The position numbers and the translations under genes were made by a program. Source: an uncultured bacterium (GTDB lineage: Bacteria; Pseudomonadota; Gammaproteobacteria; Burkholderiales; Burkholderiaceae_C). Taken from it: a stretch of DNA of 64,000 bases. Where the stretch lies: contig CAIYQZ010000011.1 in NCBI GenBank assembly GCA_903928495.1, positions 26,638 to 90,637 on the forward strand, written 5' to 3'. The notes under the pieces were generated by a model. It did no database searches. It was given only the letters and a program-made list of their open reading frames with translations, and had not been told where the DNA came from. Shown in pieces: positions 47,222 through 56,064 of the stretch (the first letter of the stretch is position 1; each line of letters opens with the position of its first letter).

Positions 47222-48244
47222 ATGATTGTTGCACTGACCGGTTCCACCGGGTTTCTGGGGCGCCACCTGGTTCCATTGCTTGTGGCCCATGGCCATCAGG
47301 TGGTCGCATTGGTTCGCGCAGGCTCTGCATTGCCAGAAAGCGATGCGACAGCCAGCGGCAGCGTCCGTGCCGTGGTTGCTGAATTGCACGATGAACCTGC
47401 ATTGACTGCTGCCTTAAGGGGCTGTGATGTCGTGATACACGCATCCTCAGCATTGAGCGGTGACGAAACCACACAACAAACGATCACTGTGCACGGTACC
47501 GAGCATGTGCTGCGGGCGATGGGTGCTGCAGGGCTTAAACGGCTGATTGGCCTGAGTTCTCTGTCTGTTTATGGCTGGGACCATTTGGCTTGTGGCGACG
47601 TCTTGGACGAATCCACCCCGCTGGAAACGCGTGCTGAACTGAGGGATGTCTATGCCCGGTGCAAGTTGCAACAAGACCAACTGTTTACTGCTTTCGGTGG
47701 GGTCAGCGGCAATGCAGTCGTGGTTCTCAGGCCCGGGATCTTTTATGGGCCCCGGGCAGGCAATGTCCATCCTGCGGCGGGTCTATGGAATTTCGCCATG
47801 GGCCAATCCTTGGGGCGACAAAGCTGGTTGCTGATGGGGCCAACAGGCCAGGGGAGTCATGTTCCCTTGGTGCACGTTGCCGATGTGGCCTCTGCTGTGG
47901 TATCTGCATTGCAGGTACTTACGGATCCGACCTTTCGAGGCTCGCATGTGTTCAATCTGGTGGAAGAGCCAGCACCTTGTCGACGTGAACTGTTGTCTGC
48001 GCTCCGCACCATTGGACCTGCTACGAGTGTGTTTGAGATGCCATGGCCGGTGCACTGGTGGTTGGCAAAGGCGGCTTTCTCGGTAGCGGGCCTAGTGGCG
48101 GGTGCTTCCAACCGACTGCCGGGCTTGTTGCGGCCGTTGACGCTGTGGGCACGCTTTGCGCCGGTGCGGTTTGACGGCTCGCGAGCAAGGCAGGTGCTGG
48201 GATGGAAACCGAAGCATCAGGTCCTTCGAGACTTGCGTAGGTGA
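47222..48244 (+). CDS. extended SDR / NAD-dependent epimerase-dehydratase
   Basis: A 340-residue extended short-chain dehydrogenase. It has the nucleotide motif GSTGFLGRH, the Ser in GLSSLSVYG, the YxxxK pair in VYARCKLQ and PGIFYGPR further on. It probably acts on a nucleotide-sugar or lipid-linked sugar. The start at MIVALTGSTG is preferred because homology begins there. The next gene starts 6 bases after its stop. Confidence 0.85.
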   Translation: MIVALTGSTGFLGRHLVPLLVAHGHQVVALVRAGSALPESDATASGSVRAVVAELHDEPALTAALRGCDVVIHASSALSGDETTQQTITVHGTEHVLRAMGAAGLKRLIGLSSLSVYGWDHLACGDVLDESTPLETRAELRDVYARCKLQQDQLFTAFGGVSGNAVVVLRPGIFYGPRAGNVHPAAGLWNFAMGQSLGRQSWLLMGPTGQGSHVPLVHVADVASAVVSALQVLTDPTFRGSHVFNLVEEPAPCRRELLSALRTIGPATSVFEMPWPVHWWLAKAAFSVAGLVAGASNRLPGLLRPLTLWARFAPVRFDGSRARQVLGWKPKHQVLRDLRR

Positions 48245-48250
48245 AGCCAG

Positions 48251-49378
48251 ATGTCAGATATGTCTGTCAGAACCGACTTTTCCCGTCCCGTGCATGCGTT
48301 GCTGGGGGTGCCTTTCGATGGCGTGACCCTGGATCAAGCCGCTGCCCGTCTTCGGTGGGCGATGAGTCATCGGGAGCGTTGTCTGTGGGTCACTCCCAAC
48401 ATCAACTTCGTTGTGGCAGCCCGAGATGACGCCGCATTTCGATCCGCGATTCTCAAGGCGGATTTGAGTACGGTTGACGGCATGCATTTGGTTTGGTTGG
48501 CGAAGTTGATGGGAATTCCGTTGCCTGAGCGGGTTTCCGGCTCGGATGTGTTCGATGCTCTGTGCAAGTCTTCAATCAATGAGCACCGCCATCGCATCTA
48601 CCTGTTTGGCGGAGAGGATGGTGCTGCTCGTGCTGCACATGAAGCCTTGAACGCTGCAGGGGGGGCGGTTCAAAGCGTTGGGTACTTGTCTCCGGGCGTT
48701 GGAAGTGCAAAAGATTTGAGTCGCCCTGCCTTTTTGTCCGCTATAGGTGACGCGAAGGCTGACTTCCTCATGGTTTCATTGGGAGCTGTCAAGGGTCATC
48801 AATGGATTGATTCCAACTGGCGTTTGCTTGATGTCCCGGTGGTAAGTCATTTGGGGGCAGTGATCAATTTTCTGGCAGGCTCAGTGCGTCGTGCTCCAGT
48901 TTGGATGCAGAAAAGCGGGCTTGAATGGGCTTGGCGGATTCAGCAAGAAAACAGCCTCTGGAAGCGCTACTTTAATGATGGCATAAAGCTGTTTTCCATA
49001 TTGCGTGAGAGCTCATTTTCATACATAAAATTGAAGCGGCGTTGGCAAAGCAGCTACCTGCAGCATCCCGGTCAAGCCACCGTCTCGGCTCAAGATGGCC
49101 AACTGGTTTGGGTGATTGAAGGGGTGTTCACTCGCGAGAATGTCGAAGGCCTGCGCAATGCATGCGAGACATTGAACAGGAATCCATCAAACGTTCACAT
49201 TGATGCTTCCCGATTGCTGTGGCTGGACAGCGCAGCGATGGGTTTGCTGCTGCTTCTGTGTGCGCATCAGGCCCGTTCCGGAAAGCGGCTCAGTTGGGGT
49301 GCAGATGCCCCAAGGGAAGTGTTTGTCGCTCATGGTTGTGGCCACGTGCTGAATTCAACTCAGGTTCCACATCCGTGA
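48251..49378 (+). CDS. WecG/TagA/CpsF glycosyltransferase fused to a STAS domain
   Basis: A 375-residue protein. Residues 1-about 250 are a WecG/TagA-type transferase: WVTPNINFVV, TVDGMHLVWLAKLMG, RVSGSDVF, YLFGGEDGAA and later SLGAVKGHQ and the VGAVINFLAG-like HLGAVINFLAGSVRRAP. Such enzymes transfer a sugar onto a lipid-linked intermediate. Residues about 280-370 look like a STAS domain (LVWVIEGVFTRENV, VHIDASRLLWLDSAAMGLLLL) with Ser in LDSAAMG. The fusion suggests regulated or scaffolded activity. The next gene overlaps the stop by 4 bases. Confidence 0.8.
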   Translation: MSDMSVRTDFSRPVHALLGVPFDGVTLDQAAARLRWAMSHRERCLWVTPNINFVVAARDDAAFRSAILKADLSTVDGMHLVWLAKLMGIPLPERVSGSDVFDALCKSSINEHRHRIYLFGGEDGAARAAHEALNAAGGAVQSVGYLSPGVGSAKDLSRPAFLSAIGDAKADFLMVSLGAVKGHQWIDSNWRLLDVPVVSHLGAVINFLAGSVRRAPVWMQKSGLEWAWRIQQENSLWKRYFNDGIKLFSILRESSFSYIKLKRRWQSSYLQHPGQATVSAQDGQLVWVIEGVFTRENVEGLRNACETLNRNPSNVHIDASRLLWLDSAAMGLLLLLCAHQARSGKRLSWGADAPREVFVAHGCGHVLNSTQVPHP

Positions 49379-50448
49379 AGATTCTTTATTTCAACAACGT
49401 CCCCACTGAAATCCTCTGGAAACAGTGGCAAGACGGGATCAGTCCATCGCATCATCTCTGGGGCATGCCACAGTTGCAGCAAATGGGCACGGAAGTGGAA
49501 TTGTTGCCGACAGAGGCCAGGGGTGTGCTGGGGCGTCTCGGTGAACGATATCGCTGGATTAAAGAGCTTTCGCAGCAACTGAGAGTGTTGCGCTCAGCCT
49601 CTCAATTTGATGTGCTGTATTGCGGTTGTCAGCATGGCGCCTTGTTGCTGGGGCTCTTGCGCTGGATGGGTTGGCCGAAAGTGCCCGTTGTGGTCACCAT
49701 GCACCACATGGTCCATCCGGTGTTTCGCAATCGATGGATATTCAAAGCTTGTTTTGGCAGCCTTAGTGGCTTTGTGTGCCTGCATCAGCGCGTCGCGCGG
49801 GAACTTGCCGATGTGTTCTCAGTTCCCTCAGAGAAGATTGCAGTCGTCGAATGGGGTGTTGATGCGGAGTTTTACAAAGCCAGCAATTCTGTTGATGCAA
49901 GCAGTGCTAACACGGGGAGACGTCAGCCCTCGGTGGTGTCAGCGGGAAGAACCTTCCGAGATTTCGGCGTGCTGATTCGGGCTCTGAAGGACAGCAACAT
50001 ACCTCTGGATATTTTTTGTACCCAGGACAGCCGGCCAGATGATGAAGTGAGCCAGAACATCACGATCCATGCACCGGTTTATTTGGCCAGCACCCATTCG
50101 CTGCTAGCTGCTTACCGTGAAGCGCGTGTTGTGGCCATACCCATGATCAGCCTGCCACAGAAACTCATTGGACTGACCAGTTTGCTGGATGCAATGGCTC
50201 TGGGCAAACCTGTGGTCATGACCAGGAATGAGTGCATCAGTATTGACATTGAACAAGAAGGCATAGGCATCTGGGTAGATGTAGGCGATGAGGAAGGATG
50301 GCGCCAGGCGATCAGCCGGCTGCTGTCTGACCCAGCGCTTGCGGACAGTATGGGACAGCGAGCACTTTCGTTGGCCCAGGGCAGATACCATATAAATAGT
50401 TTTTCGACGCAACTTGAATCGGCTCTCCATTGTTTTTGTAAGATATAA
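49375..50448 (+). CDS. glycosyltransferase family 4-like
   Basis: About 357 residues, starting at GTG inside the end of the WecG-STAS gene. The C-terminal half has IPMISLPQKLIGLTSLLDAMALGKPVVMT, the donor-binding Glu/Asp helix of GT-B enzymes in a variant form. The N-terminal half has LYCGCQHGALLLGLL and HHMVHPVFR. It should add a sugar during repeat-unit assembly. The sequence after its stop is strikingly A+T-rich. Confidence 0.78.
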   Translation: MKILYFNNVPTEILWKQWQDGISPSHHLWGMPQLQQMGTEVELLPTEARGVLGRLGERYRWIKELSQQLRVLRSASQFDVLYCGCQHGALLLGLLRWMGWPKVPVVVTMHHMVHPVFRNRWIFKACFGSLSGFVCLHQRVARELADVFSVPSEKIAVVEWGVDAEFYKASNSVDASSANTGRRQPSVVSAGRTFRDFGVLIRALKDSNIPLDIFCTQDSRPDDEVSQNITIHAPVYLASTHSLLAAYREARVVAIPMISLPQKLIGLTSLLDAMALGKPVVMTRNECISIDIEQEGIGIWVDVGDEEGWRQAISRLLSDPALADSMGQRALSLAQGRYHINSFSTQLESALHCFCKI

Positions 50449-50635
50449 TTTTTAACAATTTAATGTTCTGATATTTTTTGGATGGATTGTTTTTTGGAGT
50501 AATGATGTCATGAATCGAAATTTATATCATTTTTCTAGTGCTCGAATATATTTGATCAAAATATATCTAATTTTGATGTGAATGTTCTGAGCTTGAATGT
50601 ACTTGGCGTCGTTGTTGTCTTGTGGGGTTAATCAA

Positions 50636-50968
50636 ATGCTCAGGCGTCTTTTTTTTAAGCGGATATCTATTGTTTGTCGTATTGTTGGTGCATCAGTAGT
50701 GGGTGGGCATCTCTTTCGTAGTAGTGCAGAGGCTTTTTCTCCAATGGGTAGAGTTGGGAGGGAGTATCTCTTGCAATTTCCGTTGTTAGCAGCCGAAGAT
50801 GTGTCCATGCCCTTGAATCTAAAGGATAAAAATTCCATTCAAAGTGCCATTTCTGAAGATTTTGAGAGTGGAAATATAGTTATTGTTTCTGGTTGGGTCT
50901 TGTCGAGGACGGAATGTAAAATTTGCGCGCATGCGCAGCGCGCGACTGGGGCAAGTTATGTTGCTTGA
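50636..50968 (+). CDS. small exported partner protein of the GMC oxidoreductase (unknown family)
   Basis: About 110 residues. The N terminus has RR followed by FFKRISIVCRIVGASVVGG, resembling a twin-arginine or membrane-anchor signal. The C terminus has VSGWVLSRTECKICAHAQ, a short pattern I associate with small proteins encoded before GMC oxidoreductases. Its stop overlaps the oxidoreductase start by 11 bases, so co-translation is likely. The start may instead be an ATG 13 codons upstream at 50597. The gene is A+T-rich. Confidence 0.5.
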   Translation: MLRRLFFKRISIVCRIVGASVVGGHLFRSSAEAFSPMGRVGREYLLQFPLLAAEDVSMPLNLKDKNSIQSAISEDFESGNIVIVSGWVLSRTECKICAHAQRATGASYVA

Positions 50969-52547
50969 TCTTTCGCGGGATCGACTGAATGATGAGATAT
51001 ATTCAGATTTGTGCATCATTGGCTCTGGTGCAGCAGGTTTGACGATTGCTACTCAGATGATTGGCCGATCTACACAAGTATTGTTACTCGAGGCCGGGGG
51101 GCTTGACTTTTCCCCTGCAAGCCAAGCAGTGTATGAAGGGCAGACCAAGGGGCAACCCGCGTTTCCACTTGAGTCCATGCGACTTCGCTATTTCGGCGGG
51201 TCGACCAATCACTGGACGGGACTTTGCAGACCACTGGAGGAGTCAGACTTTGTAGAAAAAGACTGGGTGCCTAATAGCGGCTGGCCTATCCGCAAAGCTG
51301 ATCTGGATCCATACGTCCTAAAAACACACGAAATACTTGACCTTAATACTGTTGAATACTCCCTTTCCAAGCTCGCATTGCCGGGTAGCCAGTATTTTCC
51401 ATTGGCCCCGAACCTATTTGATCATCATGTTTGGCGTCTCAGCACCCCAACACGTTTTGGCCAGAAGTACAAGGTGCCGATGGAGAAGGCGCCAAATATC
51501 AAGGTACTCCTCAATGCCAATGTTTTTGAACTTGTTCTGGATCCCAGTGGTAAGAAAATCGTTAAATTAACATATAAAGACCCGAGTCAAAAGATAAGGA
51601 CAGTTAAGGCTGGTCATTTTGTATTGGCGGCGGGCGGCATCGAGAATGCCCGTCTCTTGTTAGCTAGTCGCAGTGTCAATCATGCAGGAGTTGGAAACGA
51701 TAGAGATCTGGTTGGTCGCTACTACAATGACCATCCACATGTCTACACGGGTACGATGAAGTTGTTCAGTAAAGGTGACGCCGAATTGTGTGCTTCGAGT
51801 TACGCAATATTCAAAAGCTTTGGTAATGAAATATTACCTGCTGTTGCCATGTCGCCCAACGTGCAGAAGAAAGAAAAAACACTGGCTAACGCGTTCAGTC
51901 TATTTCTCAATCGCAATCTCGATGCGTCGAAGGGATATATGGCGCTCCGTCGATTACTTAGTGGAAAAAGTGATAAGGCTAATGCCCATACAACGTTTTG
52001 GGATGATCTGACGGCCGTCTGGCAGGACCTTGACGGAGCTTCAGTTGGCTTGTACAACAAGGCTAAATCGATTGTAAGTACAACAGAAGAGTTTAAATTA
52101 CTGACGCGTGCGGAACAGGCCCCCAATCCTGATAGTCGAGTTCTATTGAACGATCAACTTGATTCATTTGGAATGCCAAGGGTGACTCTTGATTGGCAAC
52201 TGACACCACTCGACAAGCACACAATATTCACGGCTAACACAGCTTTTGCGTCAGAAATTGGACGTTTAGGTTTAGGGCGGGTTCATTTGCCAGAGTGGTT
52301 GCTATCACCAGGCATGGATTTAGGCACTGAGTTCCACCCAGGTAGTCATCATATGGGGACCACGCGAATGGCATCCTCTCCCGCGAAAGGGGTTGTTGAT
52401 GCCAACTGCAAAGTTTTTGGATTAGCTAACTTGTATGTTGCCGGCAGCAGTGTGTTCACAACTGGAGGGTACGCAAATCCCACATTTACTATTGTGCAGT
52501 TGGCGCTTCGCCTTTCGGACCATTTGAAATTGCAACTCAAGGCTTGA
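50958..52547 (+). CDS. FAD-dependent GMC-family oxidoreductase
   Basis: About 529 residues. The FAD-binding start is LCIIGSGAAGLTIATQM with VLLLEAGG, then RYFGGSTNHWTGLCRPL, an AAGGIENARLLLAS motif and the C-terminal HHMGTTRM and NLYVAGSSVFTTGGYANPTF, which carry the GMC catalytic His/Asn region. It probably oxidises an alcohol group of a sugar or lipid-linked glycan. It is preceded by and overlaps a small partner gene. G+C content is visibly lower than in flanking housekeeping genes. Confidence 0.85.
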   Translation: MLLDLSRDRLNDEIYSDLCIIGSGAAGLTIATQMIGRSTQVLLLEAGGLDFSPASQAVYEGQTKGQPAFPLESMRLRYFGGSTNHWTGLCRPLEESDFVEKDWVPNSGWPIRKADLDPYVLKTHEILDLNTVEYSLSKLALPGSQYFPLAPNLFDHHVWRLSTPTRFGQKYKVPMEKAPNIKVLLNANVFELVLDPSGKKIVKLTYKDPSQKIRTVKAGHFVLAAGGIENARLLLASRSVNHAGVGNDRDLVGRYYNDHPHVYTGTMKLFSKGDAELCASSYAIFKSFGNEILPAVAMSPNVQKKEKTLANAFSLFLNRNLDASKGYMALRRLLSGKSDKANAHTTFWDDLTAVWQDLDGASVGLYNKAKSIVSTTEEFKLLTRAEQAPNPDSRVLLNDQLDSFGMPRVTLDWQLTPLDKHTIFTANTAFASEIGRLGLGRVHLPEWLLSPGMDLGTEFHPGSHHMGTTRMASSPAKGVVDANCKVFGLANLYVAGSSVFTTGGYANPTFTIVQLALRLSDHLKLQLKA

Positions 52548-52639
52548 GGGATGGGAAGTGACTGTAGCCCTTATTATTCACTTACCTTAGCCCGGGTGAA
52601 CTCTGTTTTGATTTGTTGTTTTTTTAACTTCACCAGCGT

Positions 52640-53300
52640 CGAGGAGCGTGTACCTGCGACACATCCGCAGCTCAGCGGTTCAACATGGTCGATGCGCGAC
52701 CATTAACAGCGAGCTCGAGGCGCTGTACGTTTGCCGTGGTCGTCCTTCTGTGTCACGTGAGATGCGTATTGAACGCCTTGCTGCTGCAGATGCCTGTCTC
52801 CTTCCGCAGCGAACGCCAGTTGGTCGAATGGGTCAAACACAACCTGCAGTGCATCTGGTACGTGGGCTTTGACATCGAATACAGAGCCCAGCGGGTCCGA
52901 CCTGCCAACGACGAACCCTTCAGCTTCGAGGGCACGGCCGAACGCGAGGCCGCACTGACCATGCTAGGCCGCATAGATAAAACGAAAAGAGAGGCAGCAG
53001 TGGGTGCCGGCAAGGGCTACGCCTGCAAGGCATTCATTAAACGCTGCTCAAAGCGAAACGTCGCGCCCCACGTTGAATCCACGGACGGGTACTCGGCCAT
53101 TGGCTGTCGTGAGAAACGGCATGATGGTGACACGCAGAGCCTGAAGGCGAGCAATCGTACCGAAGAGGCTTTTGGCTGGATCGAAACGTTGGGCTGTCTG
53201 ACCAAGACCAAGAACAATGGTCAGACCATGCTGACCGAGCAAGCGTTGCAGTGTTTTGCCACCGATAGCACGGGTAACCCACAAACTCCATTGGGGGCTG
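52640..53300 (+). pseudogene. remnant of an IS5-family transposase gene
   Basis: Fragments of an IS5-type transposase occur in different frames. TINSELEALYVCRGRPSVS near 52700-52760 is in one frame. ALLLQMPVSFRSERQLVEWV and WYVGFDIEY around 52780-52880 are in another. NVAPHV, then YSAIGCREKRH and RTEEAFGWIETLGCLTKTK follow to about 53220. The stretch containing the first catalytic Asp is missing and frames shift, so it cannot encode an active transposase. No clean terminal repeats could be recognised. It separates the GMC gene from the flippase gene. Confidence 0.8.
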
Positions 53301-53568
53301 GTGCGACGTGCAAAATGCATAAGACTTGGGATGCGTGCACCCGGAGGCAAAACTGGCTGCAAACAGGCCGAGGTGGCGGTCGGTATCGCTTCTCATGCGC
53401 CTCAAATCAACTCGCCTGTTCAAAGTCGACAACTCGCGCGTTCTCTGAGCATTTGTTCGTCGGTCTGTTACCTATTGGGTGGGGCGGATATGGATTCAAA
53501 ATCCTTTAATTTCCTGGGTCGAGTGCTATTTTTAGTAGTCGATTGTACGAATACTGAGGGTCGATGAC
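53301..53568. other. short intergenic stretch after the IS5 remnant
   Basis: About 270 bases with no gene I can support. It may contain the rest of the decayed IS. The last part has GAGGG eight bases before the flippase start. Confidence 0.45.
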
Positions 53569-54831
53569 GTGTTGAAACGTTCGATCAGTTCATTGTTGGA
53601 TCAAGTGCTACTCAGTGCTTTGAACTTCGGGATTGCATTTGCTTTAATTCAAGGGATTCCGAAGGCTGAATATGGATTATATGTCCAATTGTCTCTGTAT
53701 GGATTGTTGGTAACCACGATGATGGATGCCTATTTAGGTAACTCTTTCAATATTCTAAATAATAGGCCACCTGACCAGCGCCCAGCAGATTTGCTGGGCA
53801 ATACCATCCGTATTTCGTATGCTATTTCTGCTCTTGCTGCTCTAACCGGCATTATCATGGTGTTATGGCTCACGCGCGATTGGTCGGATGCCCTCCATCG
53901 AACGTATGTGATTTTGGTTTATACAGTTTATTTGGTGTTGGTTGTGAACCGTGAATTCAAGCGAGCCTGTTGTTACTTGACAGAGCGATGGAAGCAGGCA
54001 TTTCTGATGAATGCTATTTTTGCATCCTGTAGCGTGATTTTTTTATCAGTATTGTGGTGGTCAGGAAAATTGTCTGTAGTATCGGTTTTTGTTGCGCTAG
54101 CAGTTTCCAGTGGTCTGGCAACGGTGATTACACCCACATTGACAGAGTTGAAGCCACTTCACAGCATTCGGTCAACTCTGGAGCTTGCGAAAAAGAGTTG
54201 GCTTGTATCGAATTGGGCACTTCCGGGTTCTGTGCTTGGCTGGTCCATCAACAATGCTTATCTTTTTATTCTCAGTGTTTTGTCCGGTCCAGGTGCCACG
54301 GCAGAGGTCAATGCAACAAAATTGGCCATCATGCCGCTGGCGTTGACTTTGATTGCTTGGTATCAGGTATCGCGGGCTGACATATCGAGGCTTGTACAGT
54401 TAGGCACTTCAACGTCATACACGCATTATGTACGTAAGTCTTTTTTGTTGATGTATGCCCCGGTCCCGGTTTATCTGCTTGTTTTATATCTTGTGTACCC
54501 TTGGATGGAGCCGGTGCTTCTCAAGAAAGATTATACTCATTCCGAATTTTTACTGATTCTTTGGGGATTTTCAGCATTTATCACTCCATTGAAGTTTCTT
54601 GGAACTTCGTTGCTGGTGGGTTTTGAGGCTTTTAAAGTTTTGTTTAAACTGAGTCTCCTGTCGCTTGTGGTGCAGATTGCGGGTGTATTTTTCTTTGTTC
54701 AGTTTTTTGATTTTACTTACGTGATTGTGGCATTGATCCTTGCTGATCTTCTTGAGATTGTCATCATGTGGTTTGTTTTTATTCCTCGATGCAAATCAAT
54801 AATTCGTGTTAAAGACCCTTTGCTAAACTGA
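53569..54831 (+). CDS. polysaccharide flippase (Wzx-like, MOP superfamily)
   Basis: A 420-residue, about 12-helix inner-membrane protein with the N-terminal pattern SLLDQVLLSALNFGIAFALIQ seen in O-antigen/EPS flippases, which move lipid-linked repeat units across the membrane. It starts with GTG preceded by GAGGG. The gene is A+T-rich, as flippase genes often are. No Wzy-type polymerase accompanies it in the window. Confidence 0.78.
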   Translation: MLKRSISSLLDQVLLSALNFGIAFALIQGIPKAEYGLYVQLSLYGLLVTTMMDAYLGNSFNILNNRPPDQRPADLLGNTIRISYAISALAALTGIIMVLWLTRDWSDALHRTYVILVYTVYLVLVVNREFKRACCYLTERWKQAFLMNAIFASCSVIFLSVLWWSGKLSVVSVFVALAVSSGLATVITPTLTELKPLHSIRSTLELAKKSWLVSNWALPGSVLGWSINNAYLFILSVLSGPGATAEVNATKLAIMPLALTLIAWYQVSRADISRLVQLGTSTSYTHYVRKSFLLMYAPVPVYLLVLYLVYPWMEPVLLKKDYTHSEFLLILWGFSAFITPLKFLGTSLLVGFEAFKVLFKLSLLSLVVQIAGVFFFVQFFDFTYVIVALILADLLEIVIMWFVFIPRCKSIIRVKDPLLN

Positions 54832-54862
54832 AATTAATATTGACATTTTGTAGGCGAACTGC

Positions 54863-56047
54863 ATGAACTTGGACTCATTTTTATGGTTTGGTGTGGCGTT
54901 GACTGTGTTGCCTGCTGTTATTTTTTGCATTCAGGTGTACATTGCACTGTCAATGCGAACGCCAAGCATTGAAGGTTCGACAGTTGTTGCAATAGAGCCT
55001 CCTGATACGGTGATTCTCATGCCTGCACACAATGAGGTAAAAGTTATTGGCGGCACACTGCACATGCTGCGCGAACTTGTTCCTCAGGTGAGGGTATTGG
55101 TGGTTGCAGACAATTGCACTGATGAGACTGCTGTCATCGCTCGATCGGAAGGCGTTGAAGTAGTGGAAAGATCTTCGGCCAATTTACGCGGCAAAGGTTA
55201 TGCATTGCAGCATGGAATTGAGCACTTGAGGTCTAAAGCACCCAAAGTAATCATTGTTTTAGATGCCGATTGCACCACCACTCCTACCGACATGTATCGA
55301 TTGGCAGCATTTTGTGTGGACGTCTCGCGGCCTGTTCAGGGTATTTATCTGATGCGGTCGCCGTCTGATGGATCCATTGGTACCAAGATCGCCGAGTTCG
55401 CTTGGCTGGTCAAAACAATGGTGCGCCCCATCGGTTGGCAGCATATGGGTGGAACTTGCCAGTTGATGGGTTCCGGTTTTGCCCTACCGTGGCACATTGC
55501 TAGACACTTGGATCTCGCATCCGGGCACTTGGTTGAGGACATGAAGCTCACTTTGGATCTGGCTGAATCCCGTCATGCGCCTGTGTTCACAGGGGTGTCT
55601 CATGTGTACAGTGTTTTTCCATCGGCTGTGACCTCCCAAGCTTCACAGCGGCGCCGATGGGAACACGGTCACTTGAGTTTGTTGCTATCTAAAGTACCTC
55701 GCGCAGTTCTCAAAGCCGCTGCAACCCGGAACCCACAGTTGTTGTCTGTCGCTCTGGACTTGATGGTCCCACCTTTGAGTTTGTTGGTACTGGTGTTGAC
55801 TGGCCTAACGATTGGCGGCGTCCTTCAAACTGCTATATGGGGGCTTGGCTGGAGCGCCGTGTCCGTGTGGATATTGAGTGTTACCTTGGCCATTGGCGTG
55901 TTGGCTATTTGGGCGCGTTGGGGCAGGGCAGTTCTCACCGCTCGGGAGTTCATGTCAATTCCTTTGTTTGTTGTTCGAAAATTGGCGGTGTACGGTGGTT
56001 TTCTGTGGCGCCGAGAACGCCAGTGGCGACGGACAGACCGCGATTGA
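54863..56047 (+). CDS. membrane glycosyltransferase family 2
   Basis: A 394-residue processive-type GT2. One N-terminal helix precedes the catalytic domain with VILMPAHNE, VVADNCTDET, VLDADCTT (DxD-like), LVEDMKLTLDL (the catalytic ED) and QRRRWEHG (QxxRW). Two or three C-terminal helices follow. QxxRW is typical of processive or hyaluronan/cellulose-like enzymes but also occurs in EPS side-chain transferases. It lies 31 bases after the flippase gene and converges with the outer-membrane barrel gene. Confidence 0.85.
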   Translation: MNLDSFLWFGVALTVLPAVIFCIQVYIALSMRTPSIEGSTVVAIEPPDTVILMPAHNEVKVIGGTLHMLRELVPQVRVLVVADNCTDETAVIARSEGVEVVERSSANLRGKGYALQHGIEHLRSKAPKVIIVLDADCTTTPTDMYRLAAFCVDVSRPVQGIYLMRSPSDGSIGTKIAEFAWLVKTMVRPIGWQHMGGTCQLMGSGFALPWHIARHLDLASGHLVEDMKLTLDLAESRHAPVFTGVSHVYSVFPSAVTSQASQRRRWEHGHLSLLLSKVPRAVLKAAATRNPQLLSVALDLMVPPLSLLVLVLTGLTIGGVLQTAIWGLGWSAVSVWILSVTLAIGVLAIWARWGRAVLTAREFMSIPLFVVRKLAVYGGFLWRRERQWRRTDRD

Positions 56048-56064
56048 AGTAGCTTCTGAGGGGC

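Noticed and set aside
50512..50583. 23-codon ATG frame in the A+T-rich gap before the GMC partner gene
   Set aside because: Too short, no convincing ribosome binding spacing, and hydrophobic by A+T bias alone.
52685..53509. 275-codon frame as a novel intact gene
   Set aside because: Parts match IS5 transposase segments in shifted frames, and conserved catalytic regions are missing, so it is a decayed transposase.
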